Shown here: positions 63,805 to 64,000 of the stretch, piece by piece | Layout: each line of letters begins with the position of its first letter | How positions within the stretch are numbered: position 1 is the stretch's first letter | Assembly (NCBI GenBank): GCA_021307315.1 | Contig: JAJSPD010000011.1 | Location: 806,001 to 870,000, forward strand | Reading direction: 5' to 3' | DNA length: 64,000 bases | Origin: Bisporella sp. PMI_857 | Lineage: Eukaryota > Ascomycota > Leotiomycetes > Helotiales > Helotiaceae | Translations under genes and position numbers: made by a program | The notes under the pieces: model-generated | Database searches by the model: none | What the model was told of the DNA's origin: nothing | What the model saw: only the letters and a program-made list of their open reading frames with translations

Positions 63805-64000
63805 ATAGGATGAATCAACGAATATTAAAACCACACCAGCAAGAGCGTAGTCACAGCTACTACGCCTTTTGCTACGTAGTAGGTATTCTGACGGCTCTGC
63901 TGATAGTCGATAGCTATCTCTTTGCACCTTACCTGGTTGCAATTTATCGTACTAACATCCAATGTTGGAATGCATGTACATAGTTTCACGCGTTCCATAT
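63805..64000. other. window end, repeat debris
   Basis: 63845-63875 resembles 39690-39740 inverted; 63964-64000 repeats 63486-63522. No gene. Confidence 0.4.

Noticed and set aside
1..64000. Giant cargo-carrying transposon (Starship-like), suggested by NLR and HET genes among repeats
   Set aside because: No tyrosine recombinase of the DUF3435 type or matching boundary was found; the genes may still be part of one whose captain lies outside.

Overview
The window is a transposon-dense, gene-poor block of a filamentous ascomycete genome (Pezizomycotina; Dothideomycetes/Pleosporales is my guess, not shown by the sequence). The evidence is short introns with CTAAC/CTGAC-type branch sites, HET and NB-ARC/TPR proteins, Tad-type LINEs, pogo and MULE transposons, Ty1/copia and chromodomain Ty3/gypsy elements. 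Decayed copies carry nonsense codons that look like RIP (repeat-induced point mutation: CAA/CAG to TAA/TAG, TGG to TAG).

1-11 kb is a three-level nest. A 7.3 kb Ty1/copia element (Copia-A, minus strand, intact 1770-aa polyprotein, identical 237-bp LTRs) sits in the transposase gene of a 9.9 kb pogo-type element (161-10066, TA duplication). That element in turn sits in the gag gene of a Ty3/gypsy element (Gypsy-X). Removing each insertion on paper restores the frame below it. Copia-A carries an extra antisense, intron-containing gene (972-1696) for a basic/acidic, cysteine-rich protein; I regard this as the most novel item.

11-20 kb holds a RIP-damaged Tad-type LINE with two solo LTRs in its reverse transcriptase, then a pile of solo LTRs and a broken aminoglycoside-phosphotransferase-like gene. 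20-30 kb holds the main host genes: two head-to-head NLR-type genes, PNP-NB-ARC-TPR (minus) and HET-NB-ARC-TPR (plus). Both end in highly homogeneous 42-residue TPR arrays, and the second is bracketed by a ~185-bp inverted repeat.

30-34 kb holds two host-like pseudogenes, each split by a solo LTR, and a LINE 3' fragment. 34-39 kb is an intact copia element (Copia-B, 4955 bp, TSD AGCTT) inside a solo LTR of the Gypsy-A family. 39-46.5 kb holds solo LTRs, a small two-exon secreted beta-trefoil-like gene (40811-41458) and a HET-domain protein (43976-46474). 46.5-50.8 kb is a nearly intact MULE (9-bp TSD) beside an older MULE copy.

50.8-61 kb is a decayed Copia-B copy split by a full-length chromodomain gypsy element (Gypsy-A, 52995-59897, TSD GCGGC), itself carrying two solo LTRs. 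60.8-64 kb is nested LTRs, a long-TIR MULE-like MITE and a pogo-type MITE.

Family labels (LTR-A, -B, -C, -E, -H, -I, -J, Copia-A/B, Gypsy-A/X) are mine. The NLR/HET genes are plausibly allorecognition or immunity genes in a fast-evolving compartment. No tRNA, rRNA, CRISPR array or giant-transposon tyrosine recombinase was seen.
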